A stretch of DNA of 23,657 bases, taken from positions 1-23,657 of the forward strand of contig NZ_LATL02000212.1 of assembly GCF_000972705.2 (NCBI RefSeq). Direction: 5' to 3'. The stretch comes from Limnoraphis robusta CS-951 (GTDB lineage: Bacteria > Cyanobacteriota > Cyanobacteriia > Cyanobacteriales > Microcoleaceae). Below, piece by piece: positions 15,066-23,459 of this stretch (positions are counted from its first letter, which is position 1; every line of letters begins with the position of its first letter). Both the position numbers and the translations under genes were made by a program. The notes below the pieces were generated by a model. The model had not been told where the DNA came from. It searched no databases and saw only the letters and a program-made list of their open reading frames with translations.

Positions 15066-16490
15066 ATGCGAATTCTATTTGTAGCTGCTGAAGCCTCACC
15101 TTTGGCTAAAGTGGGTGGCATGGGAGATGTCGTCGGCGCTTTACCAAAAGTGCTGCGGGCAATGGGACACGATGTCAGGGTATTCATGCCCTATTACGGT
15201 TTCCTCCCCGATAAACTGGAAATTCCCACCGAACCCATTTGGTGGGGAAATGCCATGTATCAAAAATTTGCAGTCTATGAAACGAGACTGCCAAAATCAG
15301 ACGTACCACTCTACCTGTTTGGGCATCCTTCCTTTATGCCTCGTCGTGTCTACTACGGAGAAGACGAAGAGTGGCGTTTCACCTTATTTGCCAATGGTGC
15401 GGCTGAATTTACCTGGAATTACTGGAAACCGGAGATTATTCACTGCCACGACTGGCACACAGCCATGATTCCAGTCTGGATGAACGAAACCCCAGACGTT
15501 AAAACCATTTTCACCATTCACAATTTAGCCTATCAAGGGCCTTGGCGGTGGTTCCTGGAACGGATTACCTGGTGTCCTTGGTACATGGAAGGTCATAACG
15601 TCATGGCGGCGGCGGTACAGTTTGCTGATGAAGTGACAACCGTTTCTCCCACCTATGCCGAACAAATTCAAACGGCTGCTTACGGTGAAACTCTTGAAGG
15701 TTTACTCTCTTTTGTCAGTGGTAAACTCTCAGGTGTTCTCAACGGTATCGATGTCGAAACCTATAACCCGGAAACCGATCGCTTTATTGTCGAAAACTAT
15801 AACGCCGATACCATTGATCGACGTAAAGCCAATAAGATCGCATTGCAAGAAGAACTGGGGTTAGTCGTAGACTCCGGCGTATTTTTGATCGGGATGGTCA
15901 GCCGACTGGTTGAACAAAAAGGACTTGATCTGGTGATTCAAATTATGGATCAGTTCTTGTCTTATACCGATGCCCAGCTTGTGGTTTTGGGAACAGGCGA
16001 TCGCTATTATGAAACCCAAATGTGGCAGATGGCGTCTCGTTATCCGGGTCGGATGGCGAGTCATATTCTGTTTAATGAAGCCTTATCTCGGCGGATTTAT
16101 TCGGGTTGCGATGCCTTGATCATGCCCAGTCGCTTTGAACCTTGCGGAATTAGCCAAATGTTAGCGATGCGTTATGGCTGTGTTCCCATTGTCCGGCGTA
16201 CAGGTGGACTCGTTGATACGGTTTCCTACAATGACCCTACGAATGATACGGGTACGGGTTACTGTTTTGATCGTTATGAACCGATGGACTTCCTCACAGC
16301 GATGATTCGTGCGTTAGAAGCCTATCGTCATAAAGACCAATGGAAAAAGCTGCAACAACGGGGAATGTGGCAAAACTTTAGTTGGGAAAAGTCAGCTTAC
16401 GAGTACATCAAAATCTATAACCGAGTTCTGGGAACTCAATACGATGGACAACCCGCCGAACAAAGCCCAACTTCTAGTGTAACGGTTTAG
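15066..16490 (+). CDS. glgA: Glycogen synthase (ADP-glucose type, GlgA1-like)
   Basis: This 474-residue GT5 enzyme transfers glucose from ADP-glucose to the growing alpha-1,4-glucan in the cytosol. The N-terminal AEASPLAKVGGMGDVVGAL motif carries K15, which binds ADP-glucose. HCHDWHTAMIPVW and FTIHNLAYQG are family landmarks. The C-terminal Rossmann domain has VSRLVEQKGLDL and SRFEPCGISQMLAMRYG with the conserved Glu of the active site, followed by RRTGGLVDTV. KVGGMGD rather than KTGGLGD, and the overall similarity to what I recall of the Synechocystis GlgA1 type, argue for the main cyanobacterial isoform. Length is normal. It is followed by a long inverted repeat and then cphA on the same strand. 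Confidence 0.97.
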   Translation: MRILFVAAEASPLAKVGGMGDVVGALPKVLRAMGHDVRVFMPYYGFLPDKLEIPTEPIWWGNAMYQKFAVYETRLPKSDVPLYLFGHPSFMPRRVYYGEDEEWRFTLFANGAAEFTWNYWKPEIIHCHDWHTAMIPVWMNETPDVKTIFTIHNLAYQGPWRWFLERITWCPWYMEGHNVMAAAVQFADEVTTVSPTYAEQIQTAAYGETLEGLLSFVSGKLSGVLNGIDVETYNPETDRFIVENYNADTIDRRKANKIALQEELGLVVDSGVFLIGMVSRLVEQKGLDLVIQIMDQFLSYTDAQLVVLGTGDRYYETQMWQMASRYPGRMASHILFNEALSRRIYSGCDALIMPSRFEPCGISQMLAMRYGCVPIVRRTGGLVDTVSYNDPTNDTGTGYCFDRYEPMDFLTAMIRALEAYRHKDQWKKLQQRGMWQNFSWEKSAYEYIKIYNRVLGTQYDGQPAEQSPTSSVTV

Positions 16491-16495
16491 TTTTC

Positions 16496-16551
16496 AAGCG
16501 TTCAAAGTTCAAGCTTTTAAGTCGATGATTTAACTTGAATTTTGAACGCTT
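16496..16551 (+). terminator. Long inverted repeat after glgA
   Basis: AAGCGTTCAAAGTTCAAG (from 16496) pairs with CTTGAATTTTGAACGCTT (ending 16551), an 18-bp stem with one mismatch and a 20-nt loop. It begins 6 bases after the glgA stop. There is no U-run after the stem, so it is either a weak terminator or a 3' stabilising structure that separates glgA from cphA expression. Confidence 0.5.
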
Positions 16552-16754
16552 TGCCCGTAAAGTGTCTGTGAACTCGAAAGTGCCGATACTTCCACCCTCG
16601 CTCGCACCAAGCCGAACAGATAATCAGATCACCCTATTGATTGTTTTATGTTTCTCAGAGTGGAAGTAGAAGATCCTCTAAGTGTGAGACAGTAGAAGCA
16701 TTAGCAAAAATAACAATAGCTTATATTCATTTCAAGGCATAGCAGGCGGCAACT

Positions 16755-19361
16755 ATGAAAATCCTCAAAACACAAACCCTTTACGGCCCAAACTTCTGGA
16801 GTATCAATCATCCTCATCTGATCGTCATTCAACTCGATGTAGAAGACCTCAGCGATCGCCTCTCCAACCAGATCCCCGACTTCTACAATCAACTCGTTAA
16901 GACGCTTCCCGGTTTGATCGAACATCACGGATCTCGGGGGTATCGGGGCGGCTTTTTGCAACAGATGCAAGAGGGAATCTCCATCGCACAGGTGATTCAA
17001 CACGTTGCCCTTGAGTTGCAAATTTTAGCACAAATGCCTGTTTCTTTTGGTCGGACTCGCCCCAGCGCTACGCCTGAAATTTATCGGGTGGCTTTTGAGT
17101 ATAAAAATCCTCGGGCGGGACGCTATGCGGCTAGGGCGGCTTTGCGTCTGTGTCAGAGTTTAATCGATCAAAGCTATTATCCGCAAGTTGAACTGGAAAT
17201 TGATCTCGAAGATTTACAAGAAATTCAAGTCGAAGATGCCCTCGGCCCGACAACAGAAGCGATTGTTAATCAAGCCCAAAAACGTGGGATTCCTTGGCAA
17301 GAATTACCCGTTCGTCATGTTGTACAACTGGGTTATGGTAAATATCAGCGTCGCATTCAAGCCGCTCAAACTGACCAAACTCACATTCTCGGAATTGAAT
17401 TTGCAGGAGATAAACAAGCCACCAAAATCCTGCTGCGAGAAGCTTGTTTACCCACACCTCTCGGAGAAGTGATTTATTATTTTGATGAACTCGAAGATGC
17501 CATTGATCGGGTTGGGGGTTTTCCGATTGTGATTAAACCCCTTGATGGAAATCATGGACGGGGAATTACTTTAAATATTAACAGTTGGGAAGATGCAGAA
17601 AATGCCTATGATTTAGCGAAAGAAGAATCAAAAGCAGGCGGGATTTTAGTTGAACGATTTTATCGCGGTCAAGATTATCGGGTTTTAGTGATTAATGGTA
17701 AAGTAGAAGCGGTTGCTGAACGAGTTCCGGCTCATGTAATTGGCGATGGTCACTCAACGATTGAGGAATTAGTCGAAGACATAAACCGTCATCCTCATCG
17801 GGGAAATGGTCACGAAAATATTCTAACTCGCATTGAAATAGATGGTCATACCGATGATGTTCTTGCCCAACAAGGCTATGTTCTTGATAGCATTTTAGAA
17901 GAAGATGAAATCTGTTATCTCAAAGCGACAGCGAACCTCAGTACAGGTGGAATTGCCATTGATCGCACTGAGGAAATTCACCCGGAAACCGTTTGGATGG
18001 CTGAACGAGCGGCTAAAATTGTGGGGTTAGATATTGCCGGAATTGATATCACTTGTACAGATATTAGTCGCCCTCTTAAAGAGGTTGATGGGGTGATTAT
18101 TGAGGTGAATGCTGCACCGGGTTTGCGAATGCACCTACAACCCAGTCAAGGAAAATCGCGTGATGTCACGTCTCCGATTTTAGAGATGCTTTATCCGCCG
18201 GGATCTGCTTATCGAATTCCCATTATTGCGATCACCGGAACCAATGGAAAAACCACCACTACTCGTCTAATTGCTCATATTTTCAAACAGACTAAAAAAG
18301 TGATTGGTTATACGACAACAGACGGGACTTATATCGGAGAATATTTGTTAGATTCCGGTGATAATACCGGACGTCAAAGCGCTCAAATTATTCTCAATGA
18401 TCCAACCGTTGAAGTGGCAGTATTAGAAACAGCAAGAGGCGGAATTTTAAGGTCGGGGTTAGGATTTGATCGCTCGGATGTGGGCGTGGTTTTAAATGTG
18501 GCGGCCGATCATTTGGGGTTAGAAGATATTAACACCCTCGAAGAGATGGCACAGGTGAAAAGTGTCGTCGCTGAAGCCACCGATGAAAACGGTTATGCGG
18601 TGTTGAATGCTGATGATCCCTTAGTCGCAAATATGGCAAAATGGGTCAAAGGAAAGGTGGCTTATTTTTCCATGAATCCTGAAAATCCAATCATTCAAGA
18701 ACATCTGCGAAAAGGAGGAATTGCGGCGATTTATGACGGGGGTTTTCTAACGTTTTGCAACGGACAAGATACCATCCAAGTTGAACAAATGGTGAATGTT
18801 CCTTCAACTTTGCGGGGTTTGGTTTCTTTTATGATTTCCAATGTGTTAGCGGCGAGTTTGGCGGCTTATGTTCAGGGGGTGAGTGTTGAAAATATTAGTA
18901 CAGGATTACGAACGTTTCAAGTCTCTTTAGACCAAACTCCTGGGCGGATGAATTTGATTGAATTGGGCAAGTTTCATGTTTTAATTGATTATGCTCACAA
19001 TCCGGCGGGTTATCAAGCGATTGGTGAATTTATTCGTCAGTGGTCAGAGGGTGAACGAATTGGGGTGATTGGAGGTCCTGGCAATCGCCGTGATCAAGAT
19101 TTAAAAGAATTAGGACGGTTAGCTACTCAGATGTTTGATTGGGTGATTATCAAAGAAGATGATGATACCCGCGATCGCCCTCGCGGAGAAGCAGCCCGTT
19201 TAATTCGGGAGGGAATTTGCCAAGAAAAACCTCAGTTTAAATATGAGGAAATTTTGGATGAAACGGAAGCCATTCAAGCCGCTTTAGCAGAAGCTTCAGA
19301 AGGTAGTTTAGTCGTGATTTTTCCAGAGAGTGTTAAACGAGCGATCTCGTTGTTGCAGTAA
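16755..19361 (+). CDS. cphA: Cyanophycin synthetase
   Basis: This 868-residue enzyme makes cyanophycin, the Asp backbone/Arg side chain nitrogen reserve polymer, using ATP, Asp and Arg. An N-terminal domain (about 1-200) is followed by an ATP-grasp domain (about 210-485; GIEFAGDKQATKILL, FPIVIKPLDGNHGRGITLN, VIIEVNAAPGLRMHL). A Mur ligase-like domain then runs from about 490 to the end, with the ATP-binding loop GTNGKTTTTRL (G495 to T500 region), VLETARGGILRSGLG and IDYAHNPAGYQAI. Length is at the short end of the usual range. AGGCGG precedes the ATG. No cyanophycinase gene is beside it, although cphB often accompanies cphA. It lies between glgA and an FAD oxidoreductase on the same strand. 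Confidence 0.97.
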   Translation: MKILKTQTLYGPNFWSINHPHLIVIQLDVEDLSDRLSNQIPDFYNQLVKTLPGLIEHHGSRGYRGGFLQQMQEGISIAQVIQHVALELQILAQMPVSFGRTRPSATPEIYRVAFEYKNPRAGRYAARAALRLCQSLIDQSYYPQVELEIDLEDLQEIQVEDALGPTTEAIVNQAQKRGIPWQELPVRHVVQLGYGKYQRRIQAAQTDQTHILGIEFAGDKQATKILLREACLPTPLGEVIYYFDELEDAIDRVGGFPIVIKPLDGNHGRGITLNINSWEDAENAYDLAKEESKAGGILVERFYRGQDYRVLVINGKVEAVAERVPAHVIGDGHSTIEELVEDINRHPHRGNGHENILTRIEIDGHTDDVLAQQGYVLDSILEEDEICYLKATANLSTGGIAIDRTEEIHPETVWMAERAAKIVGLDIAGIDITCTDISRPLKEVDGVIIEVNAAPGLRMHLQPSQGKSRDVTSPILEMLYPPGSAYRIPIIAITGTNGKTTTTRLIAHIFKQTKKVIGYTTTDGTYIGEYLLDSGDNTGRQSAQIILNDPTVEVAVLETARGGILRSGLGFDRSDVGVVLNVAADHLGLEDINTLEEMAQVKSVVAEATDENGYAVLNADDPLVANMAKWVKGKVAYFSMNPENPIIQEHLRKGGIAAIYDGGFLTFCNGQDTIQVEQMVNVPSTLRGLVSFMISNVLAASLAAYVQGVSVENISTGLRTFQVSLDQTPGRMNLIELGKFHVLIDYAHNPAGYQAIGEFIRQWSEGERIGVIGGPGNRRDQDLKELGRLATQMFDWVIIKEDDDTRDRPRGEAARLIREGICQEKPQFKYEEILDETEAIQAALAEASEGSLVVIFPESVKRAISLLQ

Positions 19362-19367
19362 TCTGTT

Positions 19368-19398
19368 TAATGGGGGTTTTTACCCTCAATGATTTTTT
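19368..19398 (+). terminator. Terminator-like hairpin after cphA
   Basis: TTAATGGGGGT-loop-ACCCTCAA forms a short stem with one G-T pair, followed closely by T6 at 19393-19398. It sits in the 66-bp gap before the FAD oxidoreductase gene, so transcription of that gene from the cphA promoter would be at least partly limited. Confidence 0.5.
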
Positions 19399-19427
19399 CA
19401 AAGAATTAAAATTTTAGACAAAATACA

Positions 19428-20780
19428 ATGAGTCCAACCAATCAAACGATTAACTGGGATGGAATTTGTAACGAACTCTCGGGACTAGAGATCATTCGCG
19501 ATCGCAACCAACTGACTAAACTCTCCCAAGATTATTATCACTTTAGCCCGATTTTACAGCCCTTATTACAGGATAAAATCGCTGATTTAGTTGTTCGTCC
19601 CCTCAACGAAACCGAAGTCTTAAAAGTCGCTAAAATTTGCGTTCAATACCAAATTCCCCTCACGGTTCGAGGGGCGGGAACTGGAAATTATGGGCAATGT
19701 ATTCCCCTAGAAGGCGGAATTGTTTTAGACTTATCCAAAATGAATCAAATTAACTGGATAAAACCGGGGTTAGCTTCCGTTGAACCGGGAGTAAAATTAG
19801 CCGCCTTTGATAAACAAGCCCGTGAACAAGGTTGGGAATTACGCATGGTTCCTTCAACCTATCGAACCGCAACAATAGGCGGGTTTATTGGGGGGGGGAG
19901 GGGGGGGATTGGTTCGATTAATTATGGACAATTACGCGATCGCGGAAATCTGCAAGCGGTGCGGGTTGTCACGATGGAAGATGAACCCCGTGTGCTAGAA
20001 TTAAGAGGGGATGATGTACAAAAAGTTAATCATGCTTATGGCACCAATGGGATTATTACCGCCTTAGAAATTCCCCTCGCCCCTGCTTATCCTTGGGCTG
20101 AATTCATTGTGATTTTTGATGATTTTATGAACTCGGCACGTTTTGGTCAAGCGTTAGGATATTCAGATGGAATGATCAAAAAATTAATCTGTATTTGTGC
20201 GTCGCCCATTCCCTCTTATTTTGCAGCCTTTCGAGAAGAAATTCCTCAAGGAAAACATTGTGCATTATTAATCGTTGCTGAACCGAGTTTAGAAGCCTTT
20301 CAAGATTTAGTGCGAGAATTTAACGGTGAAATCTGCTATCAAAAATCAGCCCAAGAAGCCAATAAAGGCACAACCGTTATTGAATATACTTGGAATCATA
20401 CCACATTACACGCTCGTAGTGCGGACCCCTCTTTAACCTATTTACAGGCGTTATTTCCCTTCGATCCTGAGTTAAAATTAATCGAACATTGTTATCATCA
20501 TTTTGGGGATGAAGTGATGCTGCATTTAGAGTATTTAAGAACTCAAGGACAAATGCTTCCGGCTGCATTACAAGTGGTTCGGTTTACAACAGAAGAACGG
20601 TTAAATGAGATTATTCGCTATCACGAAGACAAGGGAATTTTGATTTTTAATCCTCATACTTATATTTTAGAAGATGGGGGAATGAAAACGATTAATATTG
20701 AACAATTAGAGTTTAAAAAACAAGTTGATCCGCATGGTTTATTAAACCCCGGAAAAATGAAAGCGTGGCTTGAACATTAA
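19428..20780 (+). CDS. FAD-linked oxidoreductase (GlcD/vanillyl-alcohol oxidase-like fold)
   Basis: This 450-residue flavoprotein belongs to the PCMH FAD-binding oxidase group. The FAD domain covers about 40-230, with VRPLNETEVLKVAKICVQ, TVRGAGTGNYGQCIPLEGG, ASVEPGVKLAAFDKQAREQG and the glycine-rich GGFIGGGRGGIGS (151-163). The C-terminal part ends in the typical DPHGLLNPGKMKAW. Such enzymes oxidise 2-hydroxy acids or related alcohols, but the substrate cannot be read here. The glycine motif is encoded by an extreme G tract (9 G, one A, 8 G) at 19890-19907. The residue at 158 is Arg, where I would expect a small residue such as Ser. No Shine-Dalgarno sequence precedes the ATG. It may be transcribed with cphA despite the hairpin between them. 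Confidence 0.85.
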   Translation: MSPTNQTINWDGICNELSGLEIIRDRNQLTKLSQDYYHFSPILQPLLQDKIADLVVRPLNETEVLKVAKICVQYQIPLTVRGAGTGNYGQCIPLEGGIVLDLSKMNQINWIKPGLASVEPGVKLAAFDKQAREQGWELRMVPSTYRTATIGGFIGGGRGGIGSINYGQLRDRGNLQAVRVVTMEDEPRVLELRGDDVQKVNHAYGTNGIITALEIPLAPAYPWAEFIVIFDDFMNSARFGQALGYSDGMIKKLICICASPIPSYFAAFREEIPQGKHCALLIVAEPSLEAFQDLVREFNGEICYQKSAQEANKGTTVIEYTWNHTTLHARSADPSLTYLQALFPFDPELKLIEHCYHHFGDEVMLHLEYLRTQGQMLPAALQVVRFTTEERLNEIIRYHEDKGILIFNPHTYILEDGGMKTINIEQLEFKKQVDPHGLLNPGKMKAWLEH

Positions 20781-20827
20781 ACGTAAAATACGTTATTGCG
20801 ATCGCGTAACGCATCAATTTTTAAGCA

Positions 20828-20861
20828 GTAGGATGGGTTAGTTCCAGGTAACACATCCTAC
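20828..20861. repeat. GTAGGATG palindromic repeat
   Basis: GTAGGATG-G-GTTA pairs with TAAC-A-CATCCTAC around an 8-nt loop. The arms match a common cyanobacterial intergenic palindrome type and differ from the two larger repeat families in this window. It lies 48 bp after the FAD oxidoreductase stop. Confidence 0.65.
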
Positions 20862-21040
20862 AATGGAGTGAATTTTATGAAATCAAATTAATTCAATATA
20901 TTGGCGGAATCCAACCTGTGATACTTCTGTTGATTATTCAAAACCTATTTCAGTCAAAAATCGGATTAGAAAAATTAATAATTGCTCTATTAAGTCATTC
21001 AATATGCCACAATATGAACAAGTAGAGTTAACATCCAATT

Positions 21041-21613
21041 ATGGCGATTAATTTAAGCAAGGGTGAAAGAATCAATCTCTCCAAAGAAGCGCCCGGATTA
21101 AAAACAGCCGGGATAGGTTTGGGATGGGATACAAACACCACAGACACAGGTACAGCGTTTGACTTGGATACTTCCGTCTTTATGTTAGGAGCAAATGGGA
21201 AAATTCCCAACGAAAAATACTTTGTCTTCTACAATAACTTACAGTCGCCCGATGGTTCAGTCAAACATCTCGGAGATAGTCGAACAGGAGAGGGCGCAGG
21301 CGATGACGAAACCGTTCAAATTGATTTAACTCAGGTTGAAGCTGCGGTTCAAGAAATCATCTTTATTGTGACGATACATGAAGCCGACACCAGACGTCAA
21401 AACTTTGGACAAGTTCGCAATTCTTTTATCAGAATTTACGATGAAACCACCCAACAAGAAATTGCTAAATATGAACTAGAAGAAGATTTTTCCAGAGAGA
21501 CTGCGATTGAGTTTGGTCGGCTTTATAAAAAAGATGGAGAGTGGAGATTTCAAGCCGTAGGAGAAGGTTATAACTCCGGCTTACAAAGTTTTGTAGATAA
21601 ATACGCTTCTTAG
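21041..21613 (+). CDS. TerD-family calcium-binding stress protein
   Basis: This 190-residue protein matches the TerD domain over its whole length: INLSKGERINLSKEAPGL, GLGWDTNTTDTGTAFDLDTS, FMLGANGKIPNEKYFVFYNN, DDETVQIDLTQV and FGQVRNSFIRIYDE. The acidic residues in DTGTAFDLDTS and the GAGDDE loop fit the Ca2+ site of the family. TerD proteins are linked to tellurite, phage and other envelope stress responses, but their biochemical role is not firmly known. Here it stands alone, without terABCEZ neighbours in view, so resistance to tellurite should not be assumed. The start lacks a strong ribosome binding site. A palindrome overlaps the stop and a terminator follows. Confidence 0.93.
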   Translation: MAINLSKGERINLSKEAPGLKTAGIGLGWDTNTTDTGTAFDLDTSVFMLGANGKIPNEKYFVFYNNLQSPDGSVKHLGDSRTGEGAGDDETVQIDLTQVEAAVQEIIFIVTIHEADTRRQNFGQVRNSFIRIYDETTQQEIAKYELEEDFSRETAIEFGRLYKKDGEWRFQAVGEGYNSGLQSFVDKYAS

Positions 21614-21627
21614 ATTTTATCTAAGAA
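21607..21627. repeat. Perfect hairpin overlapping the TerD gene stop codon
   Basis: TTCTTAGAT-TTT-ATCTAAGAA is a perfect 9-bp stem with a 3-nt loop. The TAG stop (21611-21613) lies in its 5' arm. It may protect the 3' end of the message. Confidence 0.55.
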
Positions 21628-21640
21628 AATAAACTTGCAT

Positions 21641-21678
21641 AAAAGAGGAGCTTATAAAAACGAATGAGCTTCTCTTTT
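21641..21678 (+). terminator. Terminator after the TerD gene
   Basis: AAAAGAGGAGCT pairs with AGCTTCTCTTTT (12 bp, one G-T pair) around a 14-nt loop, and the 3' arm ends in T4. The A-run on the 5' side would let it work in both directions. Confidence 0.65.
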
Positions 21679-21730
21679 ACCTAAACAGACGGGAATTTAT
21701 ATGATATCCGACTAATCAATAATCCTCTTC

Positions 21731-22099
21731 GTAGGGGCGGGTTTTTACAGTTTACAGTTATACAGTTATCAGTTATCAGTATTAAATGTAGGGGCGGGTT
21801 CGGATTGAGCTTTTGTTCTCAGAATTAACATTAATAAACCCGCCCGTCACCAACCTAAAATCATAAAACAACCCTTTTTTTTGCCAAAATATTTGTTAGG
21901 GTGGGGCGGGTTTACAGAAATGAGCTGTTAGATTTAACAATTTTTTCGGAACCCGCCCCTACTCTCCCTGGTTGCTGATTTCAGCATTTTCTTAAATGTA
22001 GGGGCGGGTTCGTCACGATGTTGGTTAACCTAAAATAAACATTAATAAACCCGCCCGTCACCAACCTAAAATCATAAAAACACCCTTTTATTTTGGGTG
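21731..22099. repeat. Cluster of four GGGGCGGGTT-armed repeats, one truncated
   Basis: A single arm GTAGGGGCGGGTTT at 21731 has no partner and looks truncated. Complete elements lie at 21788-21850, 21901-21962 and 21998-22061. The first and third share flanks on both sides: TTAAATGTAGGGGCGGGTTCG at the left in part, and CATTAATAAACCCGCCC plus CACCAACCTAAAATCATAAAA-like sequence at the right. Their 26- and 27-nt loops are unrelated. The middle element has GTGGGGCGGGTTTAC and AACCCGCCCCTAC ends like the copy at 9047. A small CACCC...GGGTG hairpin closes the third copy at 22081-22099. Confidence 0.8.
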
Positions 22100-22270
22100 A
22101 AATTGAAAAGGTTCATGGATAATCGACTAGGCTAAGATGAGTGATCAGCCATCTGGTTAGTTCATCGGTCAGACAGAAAAGACAAAAAAGCGCATACAAT
22201 TAAAAGGAGAAAGCAGAACCTAATTTGACTATCCAAAATGTTAAAAAGATTTTGCTCAACGCGGTTGTTC

Positions 22271-22289
22271 GTCGTTTGTGACAAATGAC
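22271..22289. promoter_or_regulatory. Imperfect palindrome upstream of the amino acid transporter ATPase gene
   Basis: GTCGTTTGT-G-ACAAATGAC pairs 8 of 9 positions per arm around a central G. It lies about 60 bp upstream of the ATG at 22351, in the unique part of the intergenic region, and is a candidate operator. It does not match the GTA-N8-TAC site of NtcA. Confidence 0.4.
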
Positions 22290-22350
22290 AACAGACCCTT
22301 GATAATATTAACAACTGAACGTCAACTCTGAAAAATCAACCTAACCCAAG

Positions 22351-23130
22351 ATGACAAAAACCTATACAAACACAACTTCTACTCCATCCTCCCTTGATGA
22401 AGCCGCTATCGTAGCAACAGACGTTCACAAATGGTATGGAAACCATTTTCATGCGTTACGAGGAGTCAGTCTCACCGTTAAACGGGGGGAAGTCGTCGTG
22501 ATCATGGGGCCAAGTGGTTCAGGGAAATCAACCTTTATTCGCACGTTTAACGCCCTCGAAGAATTTCAGCAGGGAAGTATTATCATCGATGGAATTAGCC
22601 TCTCTCACGACTTGAAGAATATTGAAGAAATTCGCCGAGAAGTGGGGATGGTGTTTCAACAGTTTAACTTATTTCCCCATCTGAGTATTTTACAAAATGT
22701 CACCCTTGCACCGATCTGGGTGCGTCGCTGGCCGAAAGCAAAAGCCGAAGAAGTTGCTTTACAATTATTAGAACGGGTAGGTATTCTAGAACAGGCGAAA
22801 AAGTTTCCCGGACAGTTATCAGGCGGTCAACAGCAACGGGTAGCGATCGCACGAGCGTTAGCGATGCAGCCGAAAATTATGTTATTTGATGAACCGACAT
22901 CCGCTTTAGATCCGGAAATGGTGCGAGAAGTTTTGGATGTCATGCGAACCCTAGCGAGTGAGGGAATGACGATGGTTTGTGTCACCCATGAAGTTGGGTT
23001 TGCGCGGGAAGTTGCCGATCGAGTTGTGTTAATGTCAGATGGGGTGTTGGTTGAAGAAGGAACTCCAGAAGCCTTTTTCAGCAATCCGAAAGAGGAACGC
23101 ACGAAAAAATTCTTATCTCAAATTCTCTAA
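22351..23130 (+). CDS. Polar amino acid ABC transporter ATPase (GlnQ-type)
   Basis: This 259-residue soluble ATPase would energise import of polar amino acids. Walker [10 protein letters not shown] is at 53-61. The Q-loop region [17 protein letters not shown] is typical of the GlnQ/HisP group. The signature LSGGQQQR starts at 156 and Walker [13 protein letters not shown] has D180-E181. The switch His is in [16 protein letters not shown]. The first 20 residues are a polar extension before [12 protein letters not shown], where the domain begins. No permease or binding protein gene is in view, so the partners are either downstream beyond the window or elsewhere, as for the shared ATPase of cyanobacterial basic amino acid/glutamine uptake. 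The specificity is inferred only from the subfamily. Confidence 0.93.
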   Translation: MTKTYTNTTSTPSSLDEAAIVATDVHKWYGNHFHALRGVSLTVKRGEVVVIMGPSGSGKSTFIRTFNALEEFQQGSIIIDGISLSHDLKNIEEIRREVGMVFQQFNLFPHLSILQNVTLAPIWVRRWPKAKAEEVALQLLERVGILEQAKKFPGQLSGGQQQRVAIARALAMQPKIMLFDEPTSALDPEMVREVLDVMRTLASEGMTMVCVTHEVGFAREVADRVVLMSDGVLVEEGTPEAFFSNPKEERTKKFLSQIL

Positions 23131-23459
23131 AAGCGAGAAACTGAGAATACAAGGTCTTGATGCGGAAAAGTGGCGTTCAAGCTTGTAAAAAAGGGAAGTG
23201 AATTCTAGCGACATCTTGAAAGAGTTGAGAGTTTTGATGTGTCAAACTGCACAAAATGGCGGCATGGTTCGTCTATCATCAATGGGGTGTAAGTGTTAGT
23301 GTATGGGCATACCTTAACCCAGGTGAAGCTGAAATCTGATGGTTCATGTCATCGTACCATTGACAGGCGTACATTCAACTCTAATTTTCGGTTGAGTTGT
23401 ACATTGTTATCCCTAAGCTCACAGTCAATTAACCCTTGTTGAATAGGAGTCACCCCATT
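23131..23459. other. Intergenic region with a promoter-like pair and inverted repeat
   Basis: The 329 bp before the final gene hold no supported gene. A good -35 hexamer TTGACA (23360-23365) is followed after 16 bp by TAATTT (23382-23387). CAACTC (23376-23381) and GAGTTG (23394-23399) form an inverted repeat that overlaps the putative -10, with GTAC on both outer sides, so it may be an operator. No known riboswitch pattern was recognised. Confidence 0.4.

Larger units (their letters stand above)
21679..22350. other. Gene-free region made of clustered palindromic repeats
   Basis: About 670 bp without a supported gene. Positions 21731-22099 are almost entirely GGGGCGGGTT-family repeats plus a TCAGTTA-type heptamer run (21749-21780). 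From 22100 to 22350 the sequence is unique and should hold the promoter of the amino acid transporter gene, including an imperfect 19-bp palindrome at 22271-22289. Confidence 0.7.

Noticed and set aside
21041..21613. Tellurite resistance operon
   Set aside because: Only one TerD-family gene is present, without terA, terB, terC or terZ neighbours in view, so a resistance operon is not supported.
23131..23459. Glutamine-type riboswitch near the amino acid transporter gene
   Set aside because: I could not match the conserved core of that RNA class; the region shows only a promoter-like pair and an inverted repeat.
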